Part shown: positions 1 through 8,161 of the stretch, one piece after another
Position numbering within the stretch: the first letter of the stretch is position 1
Layout: every line of letters starts with the position of its first letter
From: Phycisphaerales bacterium
GTDB lineage: Bacteria; Planctomycetota; Phycisphaerae; SM23-33
Reading direction: 5' to 3'
Assembly: GCA_018644725.1 (NCBI GenBank)
Contig: JABGPZ010000108.1
Location: 1-61,684, forward strand
DNA: 61,684 bases
Program-made: the position numbers and the translations under genes
Notes under the pieces: model-generated
The model's database searches: none
Told to the model about the DNA's origin: nothing
What the model saw: only the letters and a program-made list of their open reading frames with translations

Positions 1-158
1 CCGCTCACCGCTTTTGTTTCACTCACGTGTCACGTTAGAGACTTGAATCCGCCAGCTTGTACAGTGTAAGTATACGTCTTTTGCAGTCAAGGAGAATTGC
101 TTGGAAAGGGCGTTATTTGGCCAAATCTTCGTGTTTTTTAACACTTTAGGCGGGAAAA

Positions 159-638
159 TTACAGTTGGTTGCCCGCGCAGAGGGCGATGGCGATGGCATC
201 GGCGACGTCGGCGGGTTCGGGCGGCTCGGCGAGGCCGAAGACCGACTGGACGGCGAGCTGCATTTGGCGTTTGGTGGCGTGGCCGTTTCCCGTGAGCGAC
301 TTTTTGATTTTCGTCGCGGCGAGGTGGCGGATGGGGATGTTGCGCTGGGCGGCGGCGAGGAGGATCACGCCGCGAGCGTGGCCCATGATGATCGAGGTGC
401 GCGGGTGGGCGTAGTGGCTGTAGAGCTGCTCGACGGCGAGGTAGTCGACGGGCATTTCGGCGAGGAGCTCGGAAAGATCCGCGTGGATTTGAGCGATGCG
501 GTCGGCGAGATCGGCCTTGGCGTCGGTGCGGAAGGTTCCCGCTTCGATCAGGTGCGGCTGCGGTGAAAATTCGACAATGGCGAACCCGGTGATGTTCGTG
601 CCGGGGTCGATGCCCAAAATGCGAATGGCGTTACTCAC
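159..638 (-). CDS. ruvC: Holliday junction resolvase RuvC
   Basis: Endonuclease that resolves four-way junctions during recombinational repair, acting with RuvAB. At 159 residues it has the normal family length. The catalytic acidic residues are visible: D11 in GIDPGT, E70 in AVEQLY, and D144/D147 in the C-terminal PADVADAIA segment; the conserved NGHATK loop is also present. The start is a GTG preceded by GAGGTG. It overlaps the 3' end of the upstream membrane-protein gene by 8 bases, so the two are probably translationally coupled. It is the last gene of the tldD-pmbA-tatD cluster. No ruvA or ruvB is in the window. Assignment is secure. Confidence 0.96.
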   Translation of the reverse strand: MSNAIRILGIDPGTNITGFAIVEFSPQPHLIEAGTFRTDAKADLADRIAQIHADLSELLAEMPVDYLAVEQLYSHYAHPRTSIIMGHARGVILLAAAQRNIPIRHLAATKIKKSLTGNGHATKRQMQLAVQSVFGLAEPPEPADVADAIAIALCAGNQL

Positions 639-1320
639 TGGCCACCTCGATGGATGCGGCGGGTTTGGGTGAAGGGTTTGGCGAAAACCGTTTGACGATG
701 AGGAGGTAGATCGGCCAGAGCAGAACGGGGATAATTGTCACGACGATGAGGGCTGCGGTGGTGTCTCCGCGTGAGGCGTGGCCGACCCAGGCCATGAAGA
801 GGCCCGTGGGGATCGCGCCGATGAGGACGGCGACGAGGAAGCGCCCGATGTGCATTTTCGCCAGGCCCGCCAGCACGGCCATCACTTCTGGGAGGATTGG
901 CAGCGAGCGGGTGAGGATGATCGTCGCGCCGCCCCAGTTGTCGTAGAAATGTTGAAAGCGTTCGATTTCGTCGCTGTCGGCGATTTTTTCCAGCCAGGCA
1001 CTTTCGGCCCAGCGGGCGATGCTATAGCCAAACAGTGCCGCCATGGTAGCGCCGGCTGCGGCGACAAGTCCGCCGACCCACGGGCCATAGACGATGCCCA
1101 GCGCGGCCATGATCGGCGTCGCGGGAATCGGCAGCACCAGGTCACTCATCATCAATACAATCGCCGCGATCCACGCCCAGTTGCGCGCACCGTCGATCCA
1201 GGTTTTCATTTTCTCCTCGGAGAGTTGATCCTCGAACCAGTCGCCGAAAATCAGAAACAGCGTGACCGACACGCCGACAAAGCCAAGGCAGACGAGGGTG
1301 ATTTTGGTAGAGAAACTCAT
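631..1320 (-). CDS. VTT-domain (TVP38/TMEM64, DedA-like) membrane protein
   Basis: Integral inner-membrane protein of 229 residues. A hydrophobic segment near residues 5-25 is followed by the typical VTT/SNARE-associated core: a helix with LPIPATPIMAALG, a glycine-rich GGLVAAAGATMAALFGYSIAR segment and the LTRSLPILPEVMAVLAG re-entrant motif, then two C-terminal membrane helices. Members of this family are linked to lipid scrambling and membrane homeostasis; the substrate cannot be read here. Its ATG overlaps the tatD stop as ATGA, and its 3' end overlaps ruvC, so it sits inside one operon. Confidence 0.85.
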   Translation of the reverse strand: MSFSTKITLVCLGFVGVSVTLFLIFGDWFEDQLSEEKMKTWIDGARNWAWIAAIVLMMSDLVLPIPATPIMAALGIVYGPWVGGLVAAAGATMAALFGYSIARWAESAWLEKIADSDEIERFQHFYDNWGGATIILTRSLPILPEVMAVLAGLAKMHIGRFLVAVLIGAIPTGLFMAWVGHASRGDTTAALIVVTIIPVLLWPIYLLIVKRFSPNPSPKPAASIEVASE

Positions 1321-2108
1321 ACCGCTCCACCGTCCATTGGCGGAAGGGAGAAGAATCGTTCGGCGTTGGCGGTGGTCGCAAGGCCGATTTCTTCGAGGGA
1401 TGTTTCGCGGACCTCCGCCAGGCGCGTCGCGACGTGGAGGACGTGGGCGGGGGTGTTGGGCTGGACGCTCCGCACGGGCTCGGGCGAGAGGAACGGCGCG
1501 TCGGTCTCGATCATCAGCTTGTCGAGCGGCGTGACCTTTGCGGCGGCGCGGATGTCCTCGGCGTTCTTGAAGGTCATAATGCCGCTGTAGCTGATTGAGC
1601 AGCCCAGGTCGATGACTTCCCGGGCCTCGTCGGCGTTGCCGGTGAACGAGTGGAACAGCACGGCCGATTTGTCGACGGCCGATTCGCGCAGGATGCGCAT
1701 CGTGTCCTCGAAGGCCTCGCGCGTATGGATCACGACGGGCATGGATGTCTCGGCGGCAATCGCGAGCTGCGCAGCGAAGGCGTCGCGCTGGGTCTCACGC
1801 GGCGAAAAATCGTAGTGATAGTCCAGGCCGATCTCTCCGAGCGCCACGCAACGCGGTGCGTCGAGCAGGGATCGGATTTCGTCGAGCCCTTCTGCGGTCA
1901 CGGTTTTGGCTTCGTGGGGATGGATGCCCGCAAGGGCGAACACGCCGCGATAGTCGGCGGCCAGTTGGCCCGCGGCGCGGGATTCTTCGAGGTCGCTGGC
2001 GGCGCAGAGGACGGTGTAGACGCCGAAATCGGCGGCCTGTGTCAGATAGTCGCTCGTCGCGTCATTGAGGCGCTTGTGAGCGAGGTGGCAGTGAGTGTCG
2101 ATGAACAT
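1317..2108 (-). CDS. tatD: TatD-family metal-dependent DNase
   Basis: TIM-barrel hydrolase of 263 residues, the usual family length. Metal ligands are in place: D4, H6 and H8 in IDTHCHLAH, the glutamate of GEIGLDYHY, the histidines of VVIHTREA and LFHSFTG, and the aspartate of IETDAPFL. The family has 3'-5' exonuclease activity on DNA and may act in repair or DNA turnover. It lies 15 bases after pmbA and overlaps the next gene as ATGA. TatD paralogs cannot be told apart (TatD, YcfH, YjjV) from this sequence alone. Confidence 0.93.
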   Translation of the reverse strand: MFIDTHCHLAHKRLNDATSDYLTQAADFGVYTVLCAASDLEESRAAGQLAADYRGVFALAGIHPHEAKTVTAEGLDEIRSLLDAPRCVALGEIGLDYHYDFSPRETQRDAFAAQLAIAAETSMPVVIHTREAFEDTMRILRESAVDKSAVLFHSFTGNADEAREVIDLGCSISYSGIMTFKNAEDIRAAAKVTPLDKLMIETDAPFLSPEPVRSVQPNTPAHVLHVATRLAEVRETSLEEIGLATTANAERFFSLPPMDGGAV

Positions 2109-2123
2109 CGTGTCTTTCTTGTG

Positions 2124-3440
2124 TTATAACGTGAATCGGAAATTGTCGACAATCGCGCCGGGCAGGTGGCGCGAGGAGGTCGAGCGTTGATCATAGGTGG
2201 TGGCCGAGGGGAGGAATTCGCGGTCGGCGGTCAGCGTGCGAAGATTCTCGCCCAGAGCGCGGAAGAGCGTTTCGTCGAAGCGCATCACGTTCATGGGCGC
2301 GGCGATTTGTCCGCCCTCGACCCAGAAGGTCGCAAAGCGTGTCATGCCGGTGATGCGGCCTGCGGGCATGTCCGAGAAGTTGAGATACCACAGCGTGTTG
2401 CAGTAGATGCCTTCGTCGAGCTCGGTCAGGATGTCCTCTGTGGCGAGAGTGCCGGGGGCCATCTCGAGCGAGTTGGGAGATTCGCCCCCGGAGTTGACGG
2501 GGCGATTGAATTCGGCACTGGTGCGCGGGGGGACGAGCGGGTCGGCGAGTGCGCCGGCGTCGACCAGCGTGACGCGGTCGGGGAGACTATACCCGGCTGG
2601 GCTGAACGCGGGCGCGATGCCGCCGGCGGTGTTTTGGCTCAGGGTCACGGCCTGGTTCATCGTCGCGCCGGACTGCATCATCGGCAGCACGCAGGTGTTC
2701 TTCAGTTCGCGCGCACGGGCCGAGAACCCGTTCCAGCTCATCATGTCGAGGATTTCACACATGGCCGACGGCGAGAGGTAGACGCTGTATTCGCCGGGGT
2801 CGATGGTCTTGGCGGGCTGATTGACCACCGCGAGGGCCTCTTCGGCGAGAGCGACTTTGGCATGGAAGGCATTCGTGTTCCACTCGAACCCGCCGAGGGA
2901 ATTTTTCACGGCCTTGTCGTCGTGGGCATAGAAGCACCAGTCGAGGTGGTATGGCGCGGTGGAGAAAAAGTTCCGCTGGCCGAGCGAGTTGGCAAACCCG
3001 CGAACGATGCGACCCGTGGCGTAGATGCCGACCATGTCAAATCGCTTGCCGGTCTCGGTGATGGTGTCGATGATGTCGGAGGTGTCGGGCAGGGTGCTCT
3101 CGGCGATTTGCTCGCTATTCTGCACGTCGGTATTGAACAGGATGTACGGATCGTCCGGCAGGGAGGGCAGCTGCTTGCGCAGTGTGGAAAGTTGGAACGT
3201 TGCCGCGGCGATGTCGGCCGCAAGGTCTCCCTGAAGCGACATCGACATTGAGGCACATTTTTGCCCATCGATCAGATCGAGGGACAGGTCGATTTGTTTG
3301 ACGCCGCCGCCTTGACGGATCGTCCCCTTGTTGAAGCGGACAAAATCGCTGTCCTCGCCCTGGAGATAGAGCAGAAGCGTTTCGCTACCGGCGGTTTGGC
3401 CGCAGAGCGCGTCGGCGAGTTGATAGAAGTAGGTCTGCAT
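2124..3440 (-). CDS. pmbA: TldE/PmbA-type subunit of TldD/E protease
   Basis: About 438 residues. It matches the PmbA/TldE half of the TldD-TldE heterodimeric metalloprotease: N-terminal FNKGTIRQGG segment, central ParE/Gyrase-modulator-like fold, and a C-terminal region with ITGMTRFATFWVEGGQIAAP. It lacks the HExxxH zinc motif, as expected for the non-catalytic partner. A longer reading from a GTG at 3470 is possible, but the ATG at 3440 has GAGGAA about 8 bases upstream and is preferred. It lies directly downstream of tldD. The complex cleaves unfolded peptides and matures some RiPPs; no precursor peptide gene was recognised nearby. Confidence 0.9.
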   Translation of the reverse strand: MQTYFYQLADALCGQTAGSETLLLYLQGEDSDFVRFNKGTIRQGGGVKQIDLSLDLIDGQKCASMSMSLQGDLAADIAAATFQLSTLRKQLPSLPDDPYILFNTDVQNSEQIAESTLPDTSDIIDTITETGKRFDMVGIYATGRIVRGFANSLGQRNFFSTAPYHLDWCFYAHDDKAVKNSLGGFEWNTNAFHAKVALAEEALAVVNQPAKTIDPGEYSVYLSPSAMCEILDMMSWNGFSARARELKNTCVLPMMQSGATMNQAVTLSQNTAGGIAPAFSPAGYSLPDRVTLVDAGALADPLVPPRTSAEFNRPVNSGGESPNSLEMAPGTLATEDILTELDEGIYCNTLWYLNFSDMPAGRITGMTRFATFWVEGGQIAAPMNVMRFDETLFRALGENLRTLTADREFLPSATTYDQRSTSSRHLPGAIVDNFRFTL

Positions 3441-3470
3441 GATGAATTCCTCGTTGGATGATTCGGACAC

Positions 3471-4919
3471 TTATTCGCCGCCGAAGACTTCGACGTTGGT
3501 GAAGCGGCAGGTCGGCGAGGCGTGGCCGACGAAGACGCACTGGTTGGGCTCGGCCTTGCCGCAATAGGGCGTGCCGAACACGCCGACGGTTTCGGCCTTG
3601 CCGACGCCCGCGAGATTCTGCCAGAAGGTTTTGCTGATGCCACGGTAGTTGGGATTCTTGACGATGCCGACGATTTTGCCGTTGACAATTTTTTCGCCGA
3701 ATTCGCATCCGAATTGGAATTTATTGCGGCTGTCGTCAATCGACCAGCTGACGTTGGTGCGCATCAGCACACCCCGCTCGGTTTGCTCAATCATTTCGGG
3801 AATGGTCTGGTCGCCGGGCTCGAGGTTGAGGTTCGCCATGCGGTCGACCGGGGGACGGTTCCAGTTGGACGCGCGACTGTTGGCGACGCCTTCGAGGCCG
3901 GAGCGGTGTTGACTGGTCAGCCCGCCCAACCCGCGCACGAGCAGGCCGTCGCGGATGAGAAATTCCTTCTTCGCTTCCAGGCCGTCGTCGTCGAACGCAT
4001 AGGTCGCCATCTCGTGGGGAATCGTCGGGTCGAACGTCACGTTCAGCAGCTCCGAGCCGTACTGGAACGTGCCGAACATCTCCGGCGTGACAAAGCTCGT
4101 GCCGGCGTAGTTGCGTTCGTCGCCAAGAATCCGGTCGATCTCGAGCGGGTGGCCGATCGATTCGTGAATCTGGAGCATCATCTGGTCGGGCGCGAGGAGC
4201 AGGTCCATGGTTCCCGTGGGACAGTTTTCCGCGCCCAGCAGCGCGATGACTTCTTCGGTGAGGCGGTGGGGTGCGCGTTTGAAATTGCACGCTTTGAAAA
4301 CTTCCATCCCGCCCTGATGACAGTTCGCCTGCAGCCCGCCCAACGAGCGCGTCTGGGTGTCCGCGCCGCAATTGGCGGTGACGGACATCGATGGCGCGGT
4401 GAAGCGGAATTCTTGGCGGAGGCGGCCGCCGTGGTTGGTCAGATAGAGCGTGTCGCGGATGGTGCGTGTGACCGATGTGCCCCAGTCCACGATGCGGTCG
4501 TCGTTTTTCAGACGCGCGCAGGCCTTGCGGAGATAGTCGTATTTGTCGGTGAGGGACACGTCTTCCCAGGGGCGCTCTTCGGCGGAACAATATTCGCCGA
4601 TGGGTGCGGGGAAGGTGATTTGTTCGAAGTCGACCACGCTGCGTCCAGCGGTTTGCGCGGCGAACTCGACGGCCTTGGCGGCGGCGCGTTTGAGCCCTTC
4701 GCGACTGAGATCGCACGTGGCCCCATAGCCCAGCCCGCCACCGTGGACGACGGTAATCATCACGCCCGAGTCGATGGATTGGTGGAGCGGGTCGCACACG
4801 TCGCGCTTGACGGACAGATGCGTCTCGCGGGTAGTGACCGCTCGCAGGCTGCAAAAGTCCACGGCCGGGGTGATGTCCCCAAAGAGGGATTCAAGATGGT
4901 CCATATCGATCTCAGACAT
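3471..4919 (-). CDS. tldD: TldD metalloprotease, catalytic subunit
   Basis: About 482 residues. The zinc motif HESIGH (HExxxH) sits at about residue 250, followed by the GTSFVTPEMFGTFQYGSE region and a C-terminal CVFVGHASPTCRFTNVEV segment in which TldD proteins carry a Cys ligand. It is the active subunit that pairs with the adjacent PmbA/TldE. The start at 4919 is supported by AAAGGAG 6-7 bases upstream; an in-frame ATG 14 codons earlier has no such site. It is the first gene of a five-gene minus-strand cluster and is divergent from the PurF-like gene. Confidence 0.93.
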   Translation of the reverse strand: MSEIDMDHLESLFGDITPAVDFCSLRAVTTRETHLSVKRDVCDPLHQSIDSGVMITVVHGGGLGYGATCDLSREGLKRAAAKAVEFAAQTAGRSVVDFEQITFPAPIGEYCSAEERPWEDVSLTDKYDYLRKACARLKNDDRIVDWGTSVTRTIRDTLYLTNHGGRLRQEFRFTAPSMSVTANCGADTQTRSLGGLQANCHQGGMEVFKACNFKRAPHRLTEEVIALLGAENCPTGTMDLLLAPDQMMLQIHESIGHPLEIDRILGDERNYAGTSFVTPEMFGTFQYGSELLNVTFDPTIPHEMATYAFDDDGLEAKKEFLIRDGLLVRGLGGLTSQHRSGLEGVANSRASNWNRPPVDRMANLNLEPGDQTIPEMIEQTERGVLMRTNVSWSIDDSRNKFQFGCEFGEKIVNGKIVGIVKNPNYRGISKTFWQNLAGVGKAETVGVFGTPYCGKAEPNQCVFVGHASPTCRFTNVEVFGGE

Positions 4920-5080
4920 GACAGACTCCTTTCCAGTTGTGACCCAATCTATTCTATACACAAGATGTTACAAAGCAAATAGAAAGAGAGAAAAGAACAA
5001 ACAGAGGCGGGCGGCAACCCCTCCAGCCTCCTGCCAATCGCCCGAATATGTAAAATATAGAAATATACGCAAACTGGCGG

Positions 5081-5109
5081 TTGTTTGGCGTGTGACAAAT
5101 TTGTATGAT
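5081..5109 (+). promoter_or_regulatory. Sigma-70-type promoter of PurF-like gene
   Basis: TTGTTT at 5081-5086, 17-base spacer, TATGAT at 5104-5109. This predicts a start of transcription near 5116 and a leader of about 39 bases. The ribosome site AAAGGAG at 5141-5147 is ideally spaced from the ATG at 5155. Confidence 0.65.
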
Positions 5110-5154
5110 GAAATTTCGAATCTTTCAACACCACAACCGTAAAGGAGTGCGATC

Positions 5155-6567
5155 ATGGGCGGATTTTATGGCGTAGCGACCAGTGGCGAATGCATCGGGG
5201 ACCTTTTTTACGGGACAGACTACCATTCCCACCTCGGTACGCGTCGCGGCGGGCTGGCTGTTCTGGACGAGTCCAACGCCATCATCGGCGTGATTCACAA
5301 TATCAGCAACGACCAGTTCAAGTCCAAGTTCAACAAAGAGCTCGCCCGCCTTACGGGCCACAGCGGCATCGGCGTGATCAGCGATTACGAAGATCAGCCG
5401 CTGATCGTTTCGAGTCACCTCGGGACGTTCGCCATCGCGACGGTCGGCAAGCTCAACAATGCCGCCGAGATCAAGCAGGGCGCTTTCCAGTCTCGCAACG
5501 CGCACTTCACCGAGATGTCGTGCGGGGAGGTCAACCCCACCGAACTCGTCGCGTCGCTCATCAGCCGCAAAGACAGCTTCGCCGAGGGGCTCGAATATGC
5601 CCAAAGCCGCATCGACGGCTCGTGCTCGATTCTTCTGCTGACGGAAGATGGCATCTACGCCTCGCGCGACAAGATGGGCCGCACGCCCATTGTCATCGGC
5701 AAAAAAGAGGGCGCACACGCCGCGACCATGGAGACCTCCGCATTCCCGAATCTCGACTACGAAATCGAACGCTATGTCGGCCCGGGCGAAATTGTCCTGT
5801 TGACGGCGGACGCGGTCGTGCAGAAAAAAGCGCCGCAGGAAGAAATGAAAATCTGCGCGTTCCTGTGGGTCTACTACGGCTACCCGTCGAGCAGCTATGA
5901 GGGGATCAACACCGAAGTGGTGCGCTACAAGAATGGCGCGCTGATGGCCAGCCTCGACGATGTCGAAATTGACGCGGTCGGCGGGGTTCCCGACTCGGGC
6001 ATCGGCCACGCGATTGGCTATTCCCATGCGGTCCAAGCGCCCTACACGCGCTCGTTCGTGAAATATACCCCCGGCTGGGCGCGGAGTTTCATGCCGCAGA
6101 TCCAGGGTGTGCGCGACCTCGTGGCGCGGATGAAGCTGATCCCGATTCGCGAGTTGATCGAGAACAAACGTCTGCTGCTCTGTGACGATTCGATCGTGCG
6201 CGGGACGCAATTGCGCGAGACGGGCAAGCGGTTGTTTGATTCGGGCGCGGCCGAGGTGCATGTCCGCGCGAGCTGCCCGCCGCTTCTGCATGGCTGCAAA
6301 TTCCTGAACTTCTCGATGTCGACTTCCGAGCTGGACCTTGCCGCGCGCCGCGCCGTGCGGGAGATCGAAGGCACTGACGACCCGGCCGTGGTCGATTACG
6401 CGCCGTACTACCAGTATGGCTCGGACAAGTACACGAAGATGCTCGGCATCATCAGCCGCGATCTCGGATTGACCTCGGCGGGTTTCCAGAGCCTCGAAAA
6501 CCTCATTGAAGCCATCGGCCTGCCGAAGGACAAAGTCTGCACCTATTGCTGGGACGCAAAGGGCTAG
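5155..6567 (+). CDS. Amidophosphoribosyltransferase-like protein without Cys1
   Basis: 470 residues with the two-domain layout of glutamine PRPP amidotransferase (PurF). An N-terminal Ntn-hydrolase-like domain (1 to about 230) includes YGTDYHSHLGTRRGG. A phosphoribosyltransferase domain carries an intact PRPP loop, LLLCDDSIVRGTQL, at about residues 341-354. True PurF begins MCG, with Cys1 as the glutaminase nucleophile after Met removal; this protein begins MGGFYGVATS and its first cysteine is residue 13. The start is fixed by a strong ribosome site, so a missed upstream Cys is unlikely. I recall similar MGGF-type homologs in other anaerobes, but their substrate is not known to me. It may use ammonia, or be a PurF paralog with another amine acceptor. 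The C-terminus ends CTYCWDAKG. Confidence 0.8.
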   Translation: MGGFYGVATSGECIGDLFYGTDYHSHLGTRRGGLAVLDESNAIIGVIHNISNDQFKSKFNKELARLTGHSGIGVISDYEDQPLIVSSHLGTFAIATVGKLNNAAEIKQGAFQSRNAHFTEMSCGEVNPTELVASLISRKDSFAEGLEYAQSRIDGSCSILLLTEDGIYASRDKMGRTPIVIGKKEGAHAATMETSAFPNLDYEIERYVGPGEIVLLTADAVVQKKAPQEEMKICAFLWVYYGYPSSSYEGINTEVVRYKNGALMASLDDVEIDAVGGVPDSGIGHAIGYSHAVQAPYTRSFVKYTPGWARSFMPQIQGVRDLVARMKLIPIRELIENKRLLLCDDSIVRGTQLRETGKRLFDSGAAEVHVRASCPPLLHGCKFLNFSMSTSELDLAARRAVREIEGTDDPAVVDYAPYYQYGSDKYTKMLGIISRDLGLTSAGFQSLENLIEAIGLPKDKVCTYCWDAKG

Positions 6568-6604
6568 GCCAAAGAAAAGATAAACATGCCATTGGCATTC
6601 GTAG

Positions 6605-6636
6605 GGCGCGGGGCTTCTTGCTCCGCGCCTTTTTTA
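6605..6636 (+). terminator. Rho-independent terminator after PurF-like gene
   Basis: A 10-bp GC-rich stem, GGCGCGGGGC at 6605-6614 pairing with GCTCCGCGCC at 6620-6629 (one G-T pair), has a 5-base loop and is followed by a run of T at 6630-6636. Confidence 0.9.
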
Positions 6637-6672
6637 TATATCCTTTTGGTGATCCCCAAAAACTACATAGCG

Positions 6673-6800
6673 GGGTGGGGTGGAATGCGGAATGAGCCGA
6701 CTCGTCGGCGAATGACGCAGCCACGTTGCCTGTATCGGATGATGACGTGATTTGATCAGCGTGGCTGTGTCGCGAGTACGCTCCACATTCCACGGCACCC
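6673..6800. repeat. Nested imperfect inverted-repeat element, 128 bp
   Basis: Outer arms are GGGTG at 6673-6677 plus GTGGAATG at 6680-6687, pairing with CATTCCAC at 6786-6793 and CACCC at 6796-6800. Inner arms are GACGCAGCCACGTTG at 6714-6728, pairing with CAGCGTGGCTGTGTC at 6757-6771 (13 of 15). A small hairpin CCGAC-TC-GTCGG lies near 6697-6708. No open reading frame explains it. It occupies most of the 305-base gap between the PurF-like terminator and the convergent PEP-CTERM gene. It could be a MITE-like mobile repeat or a structured RNA; neither can be decided here. Confidence 0.6.
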
Positions 6801-6872
6801 TTTTATTGATGAGATCGGATCACTCTGGCGGGGAACAAGTAACCGCCCTACAGGGTGGAATTCAAAAGGATT

Positions 6873-7559
6873 CTATTTTTTGCGCCGCTTCAGAATCGCC
6901 ATTCCGCCGAGTGCCAGCAGGCTTATCGTCGCGGGTTCGGGAACGGGATCGGTACTGACCTGGAAGGCGACTTTATCCAAGCGCCCCTGGGCTGCACTGT
7001 CGCCTCCCGTAAAGATCAGGGTTTCCGCAAGTGTGTTAGAAAATCGAACAGTGGTATTCGCCGTATAAGCGACATCGTTCAGTACCAGTGTGCCGCCCAG
7101 ATTGTTGACATAAGCTTCTGTGAAGCCAACAAAGGATCCGATGTTGGCTGTAGCTGTTTCGCCATTGAGGCCATACGTTACGGTGCCCGCTGTGAGTGTC
7201 AAGACCTCGCCCATTTCTACTCGGTCGGACCGGTCACTATCATCGATCGAATCAATGCCCCACAAAGACCCTGCAGTCACTGATGCCGCCGTTGCGCCAT
7301 CTCTGTTTGACGTTGCGGAAACCAGAATTGTCCAGCGCATAGAATCGTTCCCAGATCCACCGCCGTCAAGGTCAACATTTGTGAGATCAAAGGTATACGT
7401 CGACACGCCGGGATTGCCCGGAAGACTGCTTCCCCCGCCCGAGGTGGCGATCGTGCCCACAACGGATAGGGAGGGAAGGGGGGCCTGGTCGGCCACAAAG
7501 TCTGTGACTGTGATCGTGGCAGCGGGAAGTGTCGAAATCGCTGACAAAAGAATCACCAT
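6873..7559 (-). CDS. PEP-CTERM sorting-domain secreted protein
   Basis: 228 residues by the ATG at 7559. The C-terminus has VPEPATISLLALGGMAIL then KRRKK: PEP motif, membrane helix, basic tail. Such proteins are exported and processed by exosortase. The body is rich in Thr, Ser, Gly and beta-strand-like segments, without a recognised enzyme domain. The signal peptide is odd: from this ATG it is only about 14 residues (MVILLSAISTLPAA) with no basic n-region and no ribosome site. The frame stays open upstream with two lysines, so a non-ATG start, such as the CTG at 7580, is possible. No exosortase gene is in the window. Confidence 0.85.
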   Translation of the reverse strand: MVILLSAISTLPAATITVTDFVADQAPLPSLSVVGTIATSGGGSSLPGNPGVSTYTFDLTNVDLDGGGSGNDSMRWTILVSATSNRDGATAASVTAGSLWGIDSIDDSDRSDRVEMGEVLTLTAGTVTYGLNGETATANIGSFVGFTEAYVNNLGGTLVLNDVAYTANTTVRFSNTLAETLIFTGGDSAAQGRLDKVAFQVSTDPVPEPATISLLALGGMAILKRRKK

Positions 7560-7695
7560 GATGTATTTTGGGTAGTTCAGAAGAGAGGCCTGCTTTGGGG
7601 TTCGAGCTGCTACGCTCGTAAAATAACAGTCTTTTCGTTTATGGAATTACGCTTGCTATGCGATAAGTCCTGTGTCAACTGTATATAGAAAGAGC

Positions 7696-7723
7696 AGTAT
7701 AGCACATTCCAGCCTGTTTGCAA
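7696..7723 (-). promoter_or_regulatory. Promoter of first PEP-CTERM gene
   Basis: On the minus strand: TTGCAA at 7723-7718, 16-base spacer, TATACT at 7701-7696. Predicted start near 7689, giving a leader of about 130 bases before the ATG at 7559. Confidence 0.6.
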
Positions 7724-7732
7724 TATGAAATC

Positions 7733-8146
7733 TTACCGAAATGCATTTTCGAGGTGGCGGATTTGTGGGGATTCGCCGTCAGGCCAGACGATGGAAATGA
7801 TATCGTAGCGAATCTCGAACTGGCGGGCCTGGGGGTGGGCGGCGAGATAGGTTCGCGCGACGGCGCGGATGTGAGCCTGCTTTTTTGTATCGACGGCGGA
7901 TTCAGGCAAAACGCTGGCATCCGACGAGCGAGTTTTCACTTCGACGAACACCAGCGTTTTGAGCTGATCCAATGCGATGATGTCAATTTCTCCCGCGTCG
8001 CAACGATAGTTGCTGGCGAGCACTTTCATGCCGGCTTTGCGGAGAAATTTTTCGGCCTGTCGTTCCCCTCGTTGTCCGAGGTCGTGGGCTGGGCACAACG
8101 CAGGCCGAAGAGGCCGACGCAGCAGGGCAGTGATCCAACGGAACAT
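7733..8146 (-). CDS. YraN family (UPF0102) endonuclease-like protein
   Basis: 137 residues of the restriction-endonuclease-like YraN family. The signature runs in order: GQRGERQAEKFLR, GMKVLASNYRC, GEIDIIALD and LVFVEVKTRSS, which carry the acidic/lysine core (E, D, ExK) of a PD-(D/E)xK fold. The cellular role of the family is not settled. It is the last gene of rpsP-trmD-rplS-yraN and starts 15 bases after rplS. An N-terminal stretch of about 25 residues (MFRWITALLRRPLRP) precedes the family core; a later start is possible. Confidence 0.9.
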   Translation of the reverse strand: MFRWITALLRRPLRPALCPAHDLGQRGERQAEKFLRKAGMKVLASNYRCDAGEIDIIALDQLKTLVFVEVKTRSSDASVLPESAVDTKKQAHIRAVARTYLAAHPQARQFEIRYDIISIVWPDGESPQIRHLENAFR

Positions 8147-8161
8147 GGCCGGAGTCTCGCG

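Noticed and set aside
1-158. Possible small gene or tRNA at the left edge
   Set aside because: No cloverleaf, no ribosome-site-supported frame; a short plus-strand frame from 101 is the shadow of ruvC. Nothing further recognised here.
2124-4919. tldD-pmbA as part of a microcin/RiPP cluster
   Set aside because: No precursor peptide, transporter or modifying enzyme is adjacent; the cluster continues into tatD and ruvC.
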